From the NCBI GenBank assembly GCA_945874225.1, contig CAMCFT010000014.1:28515-92514 (forward strand): 64,000 nt of DNA, read 5' to 3'. This DNA comes from Flavobacterium psychrophilum (GTDB lineage: Bacteria > Bacteroidota > Bacteroidia > Flavobacteriales > Flavobacteriaceae). Below the pieces are notes generated by a model. It made no database searches. It worked only from the letters and a program-made list of their open reading frames with translations, and had not been told where the DNA came from. Shown here piece after piece: positions 18,428 through 28,633 of this stretch. Numbering within the stretch: the first letter of the stretch is position 1; each line of letters opens with the position of its first letter. The position numbers and the translations under genes are program-made.

Positions 18428-19861
18428 TTAAAATTCTGCGTTCATCGGCGTTCTAGGAAAAGGAATTACGTCACGAATATTTGTCATTCCAGTTACAAAA
18501 AGCACCAATCTTTCGAATCCAAGTCCAAAACCAGAGTGAACTGCGCTTCCGAATCTACGTGTATCTAAATACCACCATAATTCTTCTTCGCTTATTCCCA
18601 ATACTTTCATTTTTTCAACCAAAACGTCAAAACGTTCTTCTCTTTGTGAACCACCCACGATTTCTCCAATGCCTGGGAAAAGGATGTCCATGGCACGAAC
18701 TGTTTTTCCGTCTTCGTTCAAACGCATGTAAAATGCCTTGATATTTGCTGGATAATCAAACAAGATTACCGGGCATTTAAAATGTTTTTCCACCAAATAA
18801 CGTTCGTGTTCTGATTGCAAATCAGCTCCCCATTCGTTGATGATATATTGAAATTTTTTCTTTTTGTTTGGCGTACAATCTCTCAAAATATCAATCGCTT
18901 CAGTATAAGAAACGCGTTTGAAGTTGTTTTCTAATACAAAGTTTAGTTTTTCTAACAAAGCCATTTCGCTTCTTTCGGCTTGTGGTTTTGATTTTTCTTC
19001 TTCCAATAAACGTCCTTCCAGGAATTTCAAATCATCGCCACATTTCTCCATTGTGTATTTGATTACATATTGAATAAAATCTTCGGCCAAGTCCATATTG
19101 TCATTCAAATCATTGAAAGCCACTTCGGGTTCAATCATCCAAAACTCAGCCAAATGGCGAGAAGTGTTTGAGTTTTCGGCTCTAAATGTTGGTCCAAAAG
19201 TATAAATCTGTCCCAAAGCCATCGCAAAAGTTTCGCCTTCTAACTGTCCCGAAACCGTTAAATTGGTTTCTTTTCCAAAGAAATCTTCTTTATAATTTAC
19301 TTTTCCGTCTTCGGTTCTTGGTGGATTGTCGAAAGGCAAAGCGGTCACCTTGAACATTTCACCAGCACCTTCAGCATCAGAACCGGTAATGATAGGCGTG
19401 TTTACATACACAAAACCTTTTTGTTGAAAATAGTTATGAACGGCGAACGACAAAACCGAACGAATGCGCATAATCGCTCCAAAAGCATTCGTACGAACAC
19501 GTAAATGGGCATTTTCACGCAAGAATTCCAAAGAATGTTTCTTAGGTTGCATTGGGAATTTCTCTGCATCTGAGTCGCCAAGAATTTCTAATTTCCCAAC
19601 TTTGATTTCATATTTCTGCCCAGCACCTTTACTTTCTACCAAATCTCCCGTGACCGAAATCGCGGCTCCGGTTGTGATTCTTTTTAAAGTTTCTTCCGGT
19701 GTGTTTTCGAAATCGACAACACATTGTATATTGTTTATGGTCGAACCATCGTTCAACGCGATAAATTGATTGTTTCTAAAAGTTCTTACCCAACCTTTTG
19801 CATTTACTCCTTGAAGTGTTGTTGTACTGTTTAGCAAGTCTTTAACTCTTGTATGTCTCAT
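18428..19861 (-). CDS. asnS: Asparaginyl-tRNA synthetase
   Basis: 477 residues from ATG 19861; an in-frame ATG nine codons earlier gives an unlikely HQNNNT extension. N-terminal OB-fold anticodon-binding domain (about 10-115, with [17 protein letters not shown]), then the class II catalytic core. Motif 2 lies in [20 protein letters not shown] and motif 3 in [15 protein letters not shown]. It charges tRNA-Asn with asparagine in the cytoplasm. The 80-odd residue insertion around the [20 protein letters not shown] helix is normal for bacterial AsnRS. Its stop sits 3 bp from the GxxExxY-flanking repeat. Confidence 0.96.
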   Translation of the reverse strand: MRHTRVKDLLNSTTTLQGVNAKGWVRTFRNNQFIALNDGSTINNIQCVVDFENTPEETLKRITTGAAISVTGDLVESKGAGQKYEIKVGKLEILGDSDAEKFPMQPKKHSLEFLRENAHLRVRTNAFGAIMRIRSVLSFAVHNYFQQKGFVYVNTPIITGSDAEGAGEMFKVTALPFDNPPRTEDGKVNYKEDFFGKETNLTVSGQLEGETFAMALGQIYTFGPTFRAENSNTSRHLAEFWMIEPEVAFNDLNDNMDLAEDFIQYVIKYTMEKCGDDLKFLEGRLLEEEKSKPQAERSEMALLEKLNFVLENNFKRVSYTEAIDILRDCTPNKKKKFQYIINEWGADLQSEHERYLVEKHFKCPVILFDYPANIKAFYMRLNEDGKTVRAMDILFPGIGEIVGGSQREERFDVLVEKMKVLGISEEELWWYLDTRRFGSAVHSGFGLGFERLVLFVTGMTNIRDVIPFPRTPMNAEF

Positions 19862-19976
19862 TGTAATTGTGTTATTATTTTGATGCAATTGAATTACAAA
19901 TATAATTGATTTATTGTGATTTTCGTTACAAGAGATGGTGTTTTGTGGCGGCAGGTAGTTCTATAATTCCGACTTT

Positions 19977-20053
19977 TTTGTCATTCTGACGAAGGAGGAA
20001 TCTCGTATTTGTTGCTCTCTTTTATTGGGATTTCTCCTTCGTCGAAATGACAA
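19977..20053. repeat. Inverted-repeat element, GTCATTTCGACG family, copy A
   Basis: Left arm TTTGTCATTCTGACGAAGGA and right arm TCCTTCGTCGAAATGACAAA are near-complementary around a TTGTTGCTC-containing centre. It lies between asnS and the MMPL gene. Relatives are at 42134-42223 and 44823-44897. Confidence 0.8.
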
Positions 20054-20085
20054 ATGACACGGTTAAAATTCAAAATAAAATAGTT

Positions 20086-22458
20086 TTATTCCACGACTTC
20101 AGCTTCCATAATATCCTCTTTTATGGCTTTCTTTTTTTCGAAAGTTAGCACCAAAGAAGGTAAAACCAATAGGTTGGCAAACATTGCGAACAATAGCGTG
20201 CAGGAAATTAAACCTCCAAGGGCAATCGTGCCACTAAAACTGGAAAGTGTAAAGATTGCAAACCCAAAAACCAAAACAATTGAGGTGTAAAACGTACTTA
20301 TTCCTGTTTCGCGTAATGCGCTGAATACTGATTTTTTGATTTTTCCGTTATTTTGAATCAGGTCAAGGCGGTATTTTGCCATAAATTGAATAGCGTTATC
20401 TACCGAAATCCCGAAGGCAATACTGAATACTAAAATCGTTGAAGGCTTGAGCGGAATGCCAAAATAGCCCATCAATCCTGACGTTATACACAGCGGAAGT
20501 ATGTTTGTGATGACCGAAACCAATATCATTTTTACGGAGCGGAACATATAAGCCATCAATCCTGCAATCAAGAAAATGGCAAAAATGAGTGATTCGATGA
20601 GGTTGTCAATTAAGTAAGAAGTCCCTTTTTGGAACACCAATGCTTTTCCGGTTAAGGTAACTTCGTAACGTTCTTTTGGAAAAATCAGGTCAATTTTCTT
20701 TTGTAATTTTCCTTCAACTCTTGCCATTTCTTCGGTGCCAATGTCTTTCATAAAAGTTGTGATTCGGGCATATTGTCCTGTTGAATCTACATAACTTTTC
20801 ATCAAATTGTCTTTGGTGTTTTTTGTGGCATTTTTTGCATACGAAAGGATGAATGTTTGTTCCTGCGAAGTGGGTAATTCATAATATTCCGGGTTGCCAT
20901 TGTAATAGGCTTGTTTGGAATATTTCACTAAATTAACGATAGAAACCGGTTTCGACAATTCAGGAATCTGGGAAATGGTTTGTTGCAATTCGTCCATCTT
21001 TTTCATCGTTGACAATTTCATAACACCTTTTTTGTGCTTGGTATTAATCATAATTTCCAAGGGCATAACGCCGTTGAATTCTTTTTCGAAGAAGATAATA
21101 TCCTTGAAGAACGAAGCAGTTTTTGGCATTTCACCAATCAAGCTACCGGAAACTTTCATTTGCGAAACCCCGATAATGCTGAAAACCAATAGCAGTCCAT
21201 AAATAGTATAAATGATTTTTCGGTTGTATCTCACCGCATATTCAACCCAATCCAAAACCGCAGAAAGATAGGTTTTGCTCAGATGATACAGGTGTTTTTC
21301 CTTTGGAATTGCTACAAAACTAGATGCAATAGGAACTATTAACAATGTTAAAAGATAAACGGTCATTACGTTTATTGAAGTTACCAATCCAAATTCGAAA
21401 AGTAAATCGTTTCCCGTAATCATAAAGGTTGCAAATCCTGCTGCAGTTGTGAGGTTTGTCATCAAAGTAGCAACACCTATTTTAGAAATAACACGTTGCA
21501 AGGCTTTTGCCTGATTGCTGTGTAGTTTTATTTCCTGCTGGTATTTATTAATTAGGAAAATACAGTTCGTAATACCTATAACGATGATTAACGGAGGGAT
21601 AATTGCGGTAAGAATCGTAATTTTATAATGGAATAATCCCAACGTGCCAAAAGACCAAATTACGCTTAAAAGTAAAATAAAAATCGAAATTGATGTTGCG
21701 AGAACGGAACGGAAGAATAAAAAGAAAATTAATGATGTAATGAACAAAGCCGCGCCAATAAATAGCCCGATTTCACCTTTCATATTTTCGGCATTGATGG
21801 TTCGAATGTAGGGCATTCCGGAAACACGAAGGTCGATTCCGGTAGCTTTCTCGAATTTATCGATTTTTGGAATTAAATTTTCAATTATGAACGTTTTTCT
21901 TGCCGCCGTGTTGACAATTTTTTTATTCAAATAAATTGCAGAACGAATGCTTCCTGATTGTTTATTAAACAGTAATCCTTCGTAAAAAGGCAAGTTATTG
22001 AACAATTCATTTTTTATTTCCCCTAAATATTCTGCATTATTCGTTTGACTCTGATCAATGAGCGGCACCAATTCGAATTTCTCGGCAATAGTGTCTTTTT
22101 GTAGTTTTTTTAAATCGTTGAGGGAAACAACAAGTTCCACTTCTTTGGAATTTTTCAACCCCGTCATTAATTCGTTCCAAGCAGCATATGCTTTTGGAGT
22201 AAAAAAGGCTTTGTCTTTGAAGCCAATAACAATTAGATTGCCTTCTTCGCCAAATTTATTTAAGAAATCTTGGTATTGTTTATTTACAATATGTTTTTGT
22301 GGAAGCAGATTAGCTTCAGTATAAGTCATGCTTAGATTTCTCCATTGGTAACCAAGAAAAACCGTTAGGACTAGAATTATTCCTAATATTGCGACTCTGT
22401 TTTTGAGTATAATTCTGGCAATTAATTCCCAAAATCCTACTTTTAATGCTTTTTTCAT
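20086..22458 (-). CDS. RND/MMPL family inner-membrane exporter
   Basis: 790 residues with two similar halves. Each has one N-terminal helix, a large periplasmic loop and a bundle of about five helices, giving about 12 membrane segments (first helix near residues 20-40; bundles about 225-390 and 625-775). The second half carries the typical STILVFSIAFGISVDNAIQF segment, with the Asp in SVDNAIQF in the proton-relay position. This is the two-domain MMPL/SSD branch without an obvious adaptor or TolC partner nearby. Substrates in related proteins are lipids or hydrophobic molecules; none can be assigned here. It is monocistronic. Confidence 0.88.
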   Translation of the reverse strand: MKKALKVGFWELIARIILKNRVAILGIILVLTVFLGYQWRNLSMTYTEANLLPQKHIVNKQYQDFLNKFGEEGNLIVIGFKDKAFFTPKAYAAWNELMTGLKNSKEVELVVSLNDLKKLQKDTIAEKFELVPLIDQSQTNNAEYLGEIKNELFNNLPFYEGLLFNKQSGSIRSAIYLNKKIVNTAARKTFIIENLIPKIDKFEKATGIDLRVSGMPYIRTINAENMKGEIGLFIGAALFITSLIFFLFFRSVLATSISIFILLLSVIWSFGTLGLFHYKITILTAIIPPLIIVIGITNCIFLINKYQQEIKLHSNQAKALQRVISKIGVATLMTNLTTAAGFATFMITGNDLLFEFGLVTSINVMTVYLLTLLIVPIASSFVAIPKEKHLYHLSKTYLSAVLDWVEYAVRYNRKIIYTIYGLLLVFSIIGVSQMKVSGSLIGEMPKTASFFKDIIFFEKEFNGVMPLEIMINTKHKKGVMKLSTMKKMDELQQTISQIPELSKPVSIVNLVKYSKQAYYNGNPEYYELPTSQEQTFILSYAKNATKNTKDNLMKSYVDSTGQYARITTFMKDIGTEEMARVEGKLQKKIDLIFPKERYEVTLTGKALVFQKGTSYLIDNLIESLIFAIFLIAGLMAYMFRSVKMILVSVITNILPLCITSGLMGYFGIPLKPSTILVFSIAFGISVDNAIQFMAKYRLDLIQNNGKIKKSVFSALRETGISTFYTSIVLVFGFAIFTLSSFSGTIALGGLISCTLLFAMFANLLVLPSLVLTFEKKKAIKEDIMEAEVVE

Positions 22459-22652
22459 AAACGTCTTAAAGTGGGTGCAAAGGTAAATAAAACGAGAGAC
22501 TTTTAATAATTTTAGCAGTTAGATTTAACGAATAATTGTGTTGTTTTTCTGTCAGGATTAAATTTCCATTAATTTTTTTTTGAAGTTATAGTTTATAAGG
22601 TTAGTTTTCTCATCTTTGTAGGTATTAATTAAAAGAGTTGAAGCTATAACTT

Positions 22653-24923
22653 ATGAAAAATCACAGAAACACCATATTTTATTTTGTTGTTACCGGCGGT
22701 TTTACGGCTTTGATTTATTGGATATTAAAGATAGGTAAAAATTTAGAAATTGGAAAAAACTTTATACGTCCCGTAACTGAAAATGGCCACTGGAACGATT
22801 TTATAGCTTCATTAACACTTAATTTACATCATCCTTTAGCCATCCTCTTGGCACAAATTATTACTATAATCTTAGTTGCTCGTTTTTTTGGATGGGTTTT
22901 TAGAAAAATAGGACAACCTTCCGTAATTGGAGAAATCATAGCAGGAATTGTTCTTGGTCCATCATTATTGGGGTTGTATTTTCCGGAATTTTCAATCGTT
23001 TTATTCCCTATTAAATCTTTGGGAAATTTGCAGTTTTTAAGCCAAATAGGTTTGATACTTTTCATGTTCGTTATTGGTATGGAACTTGACTTAAAGGTAT
23101 TGAGAAACAGAGCCAAAGAAGCCGTTGTGATAAGTCACGCCAGCATAGTAATCCCTTTTGCTTTGGGTATTGGTCTAGCTTATTTTGTATACTTTAAATT
23201 TGCACCTGAAGGCGTTGCTTTTCTGCCTTTTGCCTTGTTTATGGGTATTTCTATGAGTATAACCGCATTTCCGGTTTTGGCAAGAATTGTACAAGAAAGA
23301 GGCATTCATAAAACCAAATTGGGAGCCATTGTTATTACTTGTGCTGCTGCCGATGATATTACAGCTTGGTGTATACTTGCTGCTGTAATTGCTATTGTAA
23401 AAGCGGGAACTTTTGTGAGTTCACTTTACGTTATTGGATTGGCAATCTCTTATGTGATAGTGATGCTTTTTGTGGTAAAACCATTTTTGAAAAAAATTGG
23501 AGAATTATATGGGACAAAAGATAAATTAAACAAACCCGTAGTTGCCATTTTCTTCTTAACATTAATTATTTCTTCGTATACTACCGAAATCATTGGTATT
23601 CATGCGCTTTTCGGAGCTTTTATGACAGGTGTAATTATGCCGGATATAACCAAATTCAGGAATCTGTTCATTGAAAAAGTGGAAGATGTTTCAGTGATAT
23701 TATTGCTTCCTTTATTTTTCGTTTACACGGGTTTACGAACTGAAATCGGACTGATAAACGATCCTTTTTTATGGAAAGTCACCGGTTTTATTATTCTTGT
23801 TGCCGTTATTGGAAAGTTTTTCGGAAGTGCTTTGGCGGCCAAGTTTGTGGGTCAAAATTGGCGCGACAGCTTGACTATTGGCGCTTTGATGAACACGCGA
23901 GGCTTGATGGAATTGGTGGTTTTAAATATTGGATTGGATTTAAAAGTGCTTACTCCCGAAGTGTTTACGATGATGGTAATTATGGCATTAGTCACCACTT
24001 CAATGACTGGACCGGCATTGAATTTAATCAATTTAATTTTTAAGACTAAAGATGTCTCTATTTTGGACGAAATCTCTAATGGCAACAAATACAAAATACT
24101 GCTGTCATTTGGAAACAACGAAAAAGGGAAATCACTTTTACGATTAGCAAATAGCTTGGTAAAAAAGCAAACAGATACATCATCCATTACGGCAATGCAT
24201 CTCACATTGAGCGACGAAGTGCATCCTTATAATTTAGACCAATATGAAAAAGATAAATTTTTGCCAATACTTGCTGAGTCAAGAGCTTTAAAACAAGAAA
24301 TTACAACGCTATTTCAGGCAACGGTAGATATTGAATCTAATATTGCCGAAATTGCCAATATTGGAGAATACGATTTGCTTTTGGTTGGACTTGGAAAATC
24401 TATTTTTGAAGGATCATTACTTGGAAAAGTGTTAGGATTTACTACGAGAATCATCAATCCCGACCGTTTAATTGATAAATTCATTGGGAAAGAAGGTTTG
24501 TTTGAGAATTCTCCTTTTGACGAAAGAACTAGACAGATTATTTCGAAAACCAAGATTCCATTAGGGATTTTGATTGACAAGGAATTACAGCAGGTCAATC
24601 AGGTAATTATCCCAATTTTCAGTTCAGAAGACTCCTTTTTGATTGATTACGCCCAGAAATTAATTTACAACAACAATTCCCAAATTATGATTTTGGATGT
24701 AAATGGGAATGTTAACACTAATTTTGTTCTTAAAAGCGCCATCAATTCATTGGAAGAAAAATATCCCAAAAACATCACAATGATGAATGAAAAAGTCGTT
24801 AAAAAAGATTTTTTAGCCAACTTAGATTTGATGATTATCAGCGTCGAAAGTTGGAAAGTACTTTTAGATTCTCACAGTATTTGGTTGAGGAGAGTTCCTT
24901 CAGTATTGATTTTAAAACATTAA
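22653..24923 (+). CDS. CPA2-family cation:proton antiporter with C-terminal Usp-like domain
   Basis: 756 residues. Residues about 60-450 form the Na+/H+ exchanger domain with some 12 helices; the family motifs GQPSVIGEIIAGIVLGPSLL, CAAADDITAW (the acidic Asp pair in the ion path) and NTRGLMELV are clear. The C-terminal about 270 residues (from about 470) form two universal-stress-like halves, without a recognisable RCK domain. It probably exchanges Na+ or K+ for protons at the inner membrane. It stands alone, convergent with frr across a perfect terminator hairpin. Confidence 0.92.
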   Translation: MKNHRNTIFYFVVTGGFTALIYWILKIGKNLEIGKNFIRPVTENGHWNDFIASLTLNLHHPLAILLAQIITIILVARFFGWVFRKIGQPSVIGEIIAGIVLGPSLLGLYFPEFSIVLFPIKSLGNLQFLSQIGLILFMFVIGMELDLKVLRNRAKEAVVISHASIVIPFALGIGLAYFVYFKFAPEGVAFLPFALFMGISMSITAFPVLARIVQERGIHKTKLGAIVITCAAADDITAWCILAAVIAIVKAGTFVSSLYVIGLAISYVIVMLFVVKPFLKKIGELYGTKDKLNKPVVAIFFLTLIISSYTTEIIGIHALFGAFMTGVIMPDITKFRNLFIEKVEDVSVILLLPLFFVYTGLRTEIGLINDPFLWKVTGFIILVAVIGKFFGSALAAKFVGQNWRDSLTIGALMNTRGLMELVVLNIGLDLKVLTPEVFTMMVIMALVTTSMTGPALNLINLIFKTKDVSILDEISNGNKYKILLSFGNNEKGKSLLRLANSLVKKQTDTSSITAMHLTLSDEVHPYNLDQYEKDKFLPILAESRALKQEITTLFQATVDIESNIAEIANIGEYDLLLVGLGKSIFEGSLLGKVLGFTTRIINPDRLIDKFIGKEGLFENSPFDERTRQIISKTKIPLGILIDKELQQVNQVIIPIFSSEDSFLIDYAQKLIYNNNSQIMILDVNGNVNTNFVLKSAINSLEEKYPKNITMMNEKVVKKDFLANLDLMIISVESWKVLLDSHSIWLRRVPSVLILKH

Positions 24924-24968
24924 ACAAAACAATAAAATCCGCTTAGAGCGGATTTTATTGTTTTGTTT
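24922..24968. terminator. Bidirectional terminator, perfect 22-bp stem
   Basis: Arms of 22 bp (ending AATCCGCT / AGCGGATT) with a TAG loop, flanked by A and T runs on both sides. It lies between the convergent antiporter and frr genes; the left arm begins inside the antiporter stop codon. Confidence 0.9.
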
Positions 24969-24975
24969 AGGAAGA

Positions 24976-25539
24976 TTACACCTTCATAATTTCGACTTCC
25001 TTGTGAGCAAGATGTTCGTCAATTTTTTTGATAAAACTATTGGTTAAGTTTTGGACTTCTTCTTCCGCTGTTTTGCAAACGTCTTCAGATGTTCCTTCTT
25101 TTTCCAGTTTCTTAATCTCTGTATTGGCATCTTTACGAGCGTTTCTAATTCCAACTTTTGCATCTTCGGCTTCTGATTTTGCTTGTTTAGCAAGATCTCG
25201 TCTTCGTTCTTCAGTCAATGGTGGAACGCTTATGATGATTAAATCGCCGTTATTCATTGGATTAAAACCAATGTTTGCCACCATAATTGCTTTCTCGATA
25301 GCTTGCAGCATTTTCTTTTCATACGGCTGCAAAGTTATCGTTCTTGCATCAGGCACGTTGATATTTGAAACTTGCGAAAGCGGTGTTGCCGCTCCATAAT
25401 AATCAACAAAAACGCTTCCCAACATGGCTGGATTTGCTTTTCCGGCACGAATATTTAGAAATGATTTTTCTAAATGCGCGATAGAACCCGCCATAGATTC
25501 TTGGGTACTATCTAAAATAAATTCAATTTCTTCAGTCAT
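24976..25539 (-). CDS. frr: Ribosome recycling factor
   Basis: 187 residues, standard length. The L-shaped two-domain protein is recognised from HLEKSFLNIRAGKANPAML, DYYGAATPLSQVSNI, DARTITLQPYEK, MNNGDLIIISVPPLTEERR and the C-terminal three-helix bundle KKIDEHLAHKEVEIMKV. It splits post-termination ribosomes with EF-G. It follows pyrH on the same strand after a 73-bp gap, the order usual in bacteria. A GGTTTTG heptamer repeat lies just upstream of the start codon. Confidence 0.98.
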   Translation of the reverse strand: MTEEIEFILDSTQESMAGSIAHLEKSFLNIRAGKANPAMLGSVFVDYYGAATPLSQVSNINVPDARTITLQPYEKKMLQAIEKAIMVANIGFNPMNNGDLIIISVPPLTEERRRDLAKQAKSEAEDAKVGIRNARKDANTEIKKLEKEGTSEDVCKTAEEEVQNLTNSFIKKIDEHLAHKEVEIMKV

Positions 25540-25546
25540 TTTTTTA

Positions 25547-25567
25547 GGTTTTGGGTTTTGGGTTTTG
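25547..25567. repeat. Heptamer tandem repeat upstream of frr start
   Basis: Three units of GGTTTTG (CAAAACC on the sense strand), beginning 8 bp upstream of the frr start codon; a partial fourth unit follows. Confidence 0.85.
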
Positions 25568-25612
25568 GGTTGTTGGAAGTTTAACTATAAACCATCAACC
25601 AAAAACCATCAA

Positions 25613-26320
25613 CTAAATATTTACTTCAGTTCCTATGTTTTTGCCTTCGCAAATTTTCAATAAATTTCCTTGTTTATTCATATCAAAAATTACAATAGGA
25701 AGTTTATTCTCCTGGCTTAATGTGAAAGCTGTTGTGTCCATAACATTCAATCCTTTTTTGAGCACATCATCAAAGGAGATATAATTAAATTTTACTGCCG
25801 AAGCATCTTTTTCCGGATCAGCGGAGTAAACACCATCTACACGAGTTCCTTTCAGAATAACGTCAGCATTGATTTCCACACCACGTAAAACAGCTGCAGT
25901 ATCTGTTGTAAAATAAGGATTTCCTGTTCCTGCTCCAAAAATTACGATTCTTCCTTTTTCGAGGTGACGATCGGCTCTTCTTTTTATGTAAGGCTCAGCG
26001 ATTGACTCCATTTTTAATGCGGTTTGCAAGCGAGTTTTCATTCCTTTGTCTTCGAGTGCTCCTTGTAACGCCATTCCGTTAATAACGGTTGCTAGCATTC
26101 CCATATAATCGCCTTGAACACGATCCATACCTTTGCTCGCGCCGGCAACACCTCTAAAGATATTTCCTCCGCCAATCACGATAGCAATCTCAATTCCTTT
26201 TTCGTGGACTTTTTTGATTTCATCGGCATATTCGGCTAATCTTGCTGGATCAATACCATATTGTTGATCGCCCATTAAAGCTTCGCCACTTAATTTTAGA
26301 AGAATTCTTTTATATTTCAT
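25613..26320 (-). CDS. pyrH: UMP kinase
   Basis: 235 residues from ATG 26320, beginning [15 protein letters not shown] as in other UMP kinases. An in-frame ATG at 26350 lies inside a repeated leader element and would add ten residues, so it was not used. Amino-acid kinase fold with [39 protein letters not shown] and GVYSADP motifs. It phosphorylates UMP to UDP, and is allosterically controlled in other bacteria. First gene of the pyrH-frr pair. The 5' leader (26321-26394) carries the element that also occurs three times before leuS. Confidence 0.97.
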   Translation of the reverse strand: MKYKRILLKLSGEALMGDQQYGIDPARLAEYADEIKKVHEKGIEIAIVIGGGNIFRGVAGASKGMDRVQGDYMGMLATVINGMALQGALEDKGMKTRLQTALKMESIAEPYIKRRADRHLEKGRIVIFGAGTGNPYFTTDTAAVLRGVEINADVILKGTRVDGVYSADPEKDASAVKFNYISFDDVLKKGLNVMDTTAFTLSQENKLPIVIFDMNKQGNLLKICEGKNIGTEVNI

Positions 26321-26342
26321 TCCGTTTTTATATTTAAAATTT

Positions 26343-26372
26343 GGAGTCATGCTGTCGCAAGCTCAAGTCATT
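26343..26372 (-). promoter_or_regulatory. Leader element shared with leuS (pyrH copy)
   Basis: The sense strand reads AATGACTTGAGCTTGCGACA then GCATGACTCC, ending 22 nt before the pyrH ATG. The same 30-base element precedes leuS in three tandem copies with similar spacing to the start codon. It lies in the 5' UTR, downstream of the TATATTTG promoter element. Function unknown. Confidence 0.7.
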
Positions 26373-26393
26373 CATTTATTGAATTGAGTTGTG

Positions 26394-26401
26394 CAAATAT
26401 A
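26394..26401 (-). promoter_or_regulatory. pyrH -7 promoter element
   Basis: TATATTTG on the minus strand matches TAnnTTTG. It predicts a transcript start near 26387 and a leader of about 65 nt that includes the 30-base repeat element. Confidence 0.5.
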
Positions 26402-26894
26402 GACATATTCTATTTTTTTAAAATAATGTTTTTGAAAAATTAATTTAGGTTGTGTTTTTAATGCCAATTAACACAAAATATTTTTTTGATCTTCAAAAAA
26501 AGGCTGTTTTGATTTTTTTCTAAATTTGAATTGTCTTTTTTGGTCTCTAAATTCAGTTAAATTATAACAGTTGCAAAGTTTCTTGCTAAATTATGAGCTG
26601 GAAGCAAATACTAATCAATTTGTTGCAAACCAATCTTAGCACTATTTCGAGGAGGAATTTTTTTTCGCTACTTATTCTTACTATTTTTTTGAAGGGAACG
26701 CTAAAAATTTTTATCGTTGCACAATGTAAAAGCTAAAAATTAAGCATTCATAACTTTGTTAATAAATAGTTTTGATATATTTTTTATTTTTTATAAAAAA
26801 TTTGTAAATTGCAAACCTCAACCAAATCTACTATTATTAATTTACTTTTTTTATTGGTGTTTAATTATTGTTTAACAATTTAAAAAACAACCAT
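26402..26894. other. 493-bp AT-rich gap between pyrH promoter and a short ORF
   Basis: No long coding frame or tRNA is seen. TAACTTTG at 26751-26758 fits the -7 consensus on the plus strand and could serve the short ORF at 26895. An ATTGTTTAACAAT palindrome lies at 26868-26880. The gap is unusually large for this gene-dense window. Confidence 0.4.
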
Positions 26895-26972
26895 ATGAAA
26901 AATCTATTTGAAAGAGTGTTTGATTACATCTCTACTGCATTATTTGGAGGTAAAACCACAACTCATTATTAA
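26895..26972 (+). CDS. Possible 25-residue peptide ORF
   Basis: ATG at 26895, TAA at 26970-26972. The predicted peptide begins MKNLFERVFDYISTALFGG and ends KTTTHY. The first 18 residues would form an amphipathic helix (Leu, Phe, Val, Phe, Tyr, Ile, Leu, Phe on one face, charged residues on the other). It sits alone on the plus strand between divergent pyrH and convergent truB, with a consensus -7 element about 140 bp upstream. It could be a small membrane-active peptide or a chance frame; the short length prevents a firm call. Confidence 0.35.
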   Translation: MKNLFERVFDYISTALFGGKTTTHY

Positions 26973-27022
26973 TCTAAAAACACTAAGTTAGGTAAATAAA
27001 GAGTATGGAATAAAACTACCTA

Positions 27023-27724
27023 TTATAATTTTTGGGCTAAACTTTCTTCGAACAAAGTCACGTCCATAGCATCGGTAACTTCATAATTACCAATTTTTGT
27101 TCTTCGCAAAACAATTAAATGCGAACCGGAATTTATTGCTTTTCCAAAATCATATGCTAAGGAACGAATATAAGTTCCCTTGCTACAAACGACTCTAAAA
27201 TCGACTTCGGGAAGTGCAATTCGAGTAATTTCGAATTCGTGGATTGTTGTTTTTCTAGTTGCTATTTCTACAGTTTCACCAGCACGTGCGTGCTCATAAA
27301 GACGGATTCCGTCTTTTTTTATGGCTGAGAAAATAGGTGGTTTTTGGTCGATTTCTCCCAGAAATTGTTTCACCGTTTCGTGAATTAAAGCTTCATCAAT
27401 ATGTGAAGTTTCAAAAGTTTCGTCAATTTCAGTTTCTAAATCATAAGAAGGCGTGGTCGCTCCAATGTAGAAAGTTCCTGTATATTCTTTTGCTTGACCT
27501 TGAAGCTCTGTGATTCTTTTGGTAAATTTTCCGGTACAAACTAGCAGTAATCCGCTTGCCAATGGATCTAAAGTTCCAGCGTGACCAATCTTGAATTTTT
27601 TTGGAAGTCCTGCTTTGTTAATCAAAGCATATTTCATTTTATTGACAGCTTGAAACGAGGTCCAATGCAAAGGTTTGTCAATTAAGATGATTTGTCCGTT
27701 TAAATAATCTTCGGCAGTATGCAA
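27023..27724 (-). CDS. truB: tRNA pseudouridine(55) synthase
   Basis: 233 residues. The catalytic Asp53 lies in the signature GHAGTLDPLASGLL; other family motifs are IDKPLHWTSF, PPIFSAIKKDGIRLYEHAR and CSKGTYIRSLAYDFG. It makes the universal pseudouridine in the T-loop of tRNAs. It lacks a long C-terminal PUA domain, as is usual in Bacteroidota. Start is 7 bp downstream of uppP, last gene of the ftsX-DUF3098-uppP-truB operon. Confidence 0.97.
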   Translation of the reverse strand: MHTAEDYLNGQIILIDKPLHWTSFQAVNKMKYALINKAGLPKKFKIGHAGTLDPLASGLLLVCTGKFTKRITELQGQAKEYTGTFYIGATTPSYDLETEIDETFETSHIDEALIHETVKQFLGEIDQKPPIFSAIKKDGIRLYEHARAGETVEIATRKTTIHEFEITRIALPEVDFRVVCSKGTYIRSLAYDFGKAINSGSHLIVLRRTKIGNYEVTDAMDVTLFEESLAQKL

Positions 27725-27730
27725 GGTGAT

Positions 27731-28555
27731 TTATTTTAAGTATGAAAAGTAAATCAATAAAAATGTGCCCACAATGATACGATACCAACCCCAAGGTTTA
27801 AAGCCATATTTATTTATAATTCCAATAAAAAATTTGATGGCTAAAATCGCAACTAAAAAGGCGATTACATTACCAATTAAAAACATCATAGTATTGTCTT
27901 GTGATTTTAAAATCAGTTCATAACCCTTCATTTGAGAAGTTTCGTAGGTTTTTAAAAAAACCGAATAGCAAGTAACAGCCAACATGGTTGGAACTGCCAG
28001 AAAAAACGAAAATTCCGCAGCAGTATTTCGAGACAATCCTTGTTGCATCCCGCCGATGATGGAAGCCGCAGACCGACTTGTTCCTGGCATCATCGCCAAA
28101 CATTGCCAAAAACCAATCGCAACTGCTTTTTTTATAGTAATATCTTCTTCATTTACAATAGTGGTCTTGTCCTTGAAGTATTGGTCAACAAAAAGCAAAA
28201 TTACGCCGCCTAGGATTAAAACAATCGCAATAGGAATAGGGTCTCCTAAAACAGCTTCGATTTTGTCGTCGAATAATTTTCCCAAGACCAAGGCTGGAAT
28301 TACTGCAAAAGCCAATTTAGTATAAAAATTAATTCCAATTTTTAATGTGGAGAATGCCAAGAATTTCTTCCAATACAACACCACGACAGCTAAAATGGCT
28401 CCAAATTGAATCGAAACCTGAAAAAGTTTCACAAAATCATCTTCTTGGATCCCAAAATAGGAACTCGTAAAAATCATGTGGGCCGTGGAAGAAATAGGAA
28501 GATATTCGGTTAATCCCTCGATAATGGCAATAATTATGGCTTGAAGTGTATTCAT
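27731..28555 (-). CDS. uppP: Undecaprenyl-diphosphatase (BacA/UppP)
   Basis: 274 residues, eight or so membrane helices. The two family motifs are EGLTEYLPISSTAHM near residues 13-27 (Glu-rich and Ser/Thr-rich) and MPGTSRSAASIIGG in the middle (catalytic Arg/Ser). It recycles the C55 lipid carrier by removing a phosphate at the periplasmic face, and affects bacitracin sensitivity in other bacteria. Operon gene between DUF3098 and truB. A (TTTTCAG)4 repeat lies 12 bp upstream of the start. Confidence 0.97.
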   Translation of the reverse strand: MNTLQAIIIAIIEGLTEYLPISSTAHMIFTSSYFGIQEDDFVKLFQVSIQFGAILAVVVLYWKKFLAFSTLKIGINFYTKLAFAVIPALVLGKLFDDKIEAVLGDPIPIAIVLILGGVILLFVDQYFKDKTTIVNEEDITIKKAVAIGFWQCLAMMPGTSRSAASIIGGMQQGLSRNTAAEFSFFLAVPTMLAVTCYSVFLKTYETSQMKGYELILKSQDNTMMFLIGNVIAFLVAILAIKFFIGIINKYGFKPWGWYRIIVGTFLLIYFSYLK

Positions 28556-28566
28556 TTTTGAGAAAA

Positions 28567-28594
28567 TTTTCAGTTTTCAGTTTTCAGTTTTCAG
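28567..28594. repeat. Heptamer tandem repeat upstream of uppP start
   Basis: Four perfect copies of TTTTCAG (CTGAAAA on the sense strand), starting 12 bp before the uppP start codon. The next 30 bp carries imperfect inverted CTGAA copies. Confidence 0.9.
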
Positions 28595-28633
28595 TCTGTT
28601 GCTAACTGAACACTGAATCCTGAACACTGTAAA

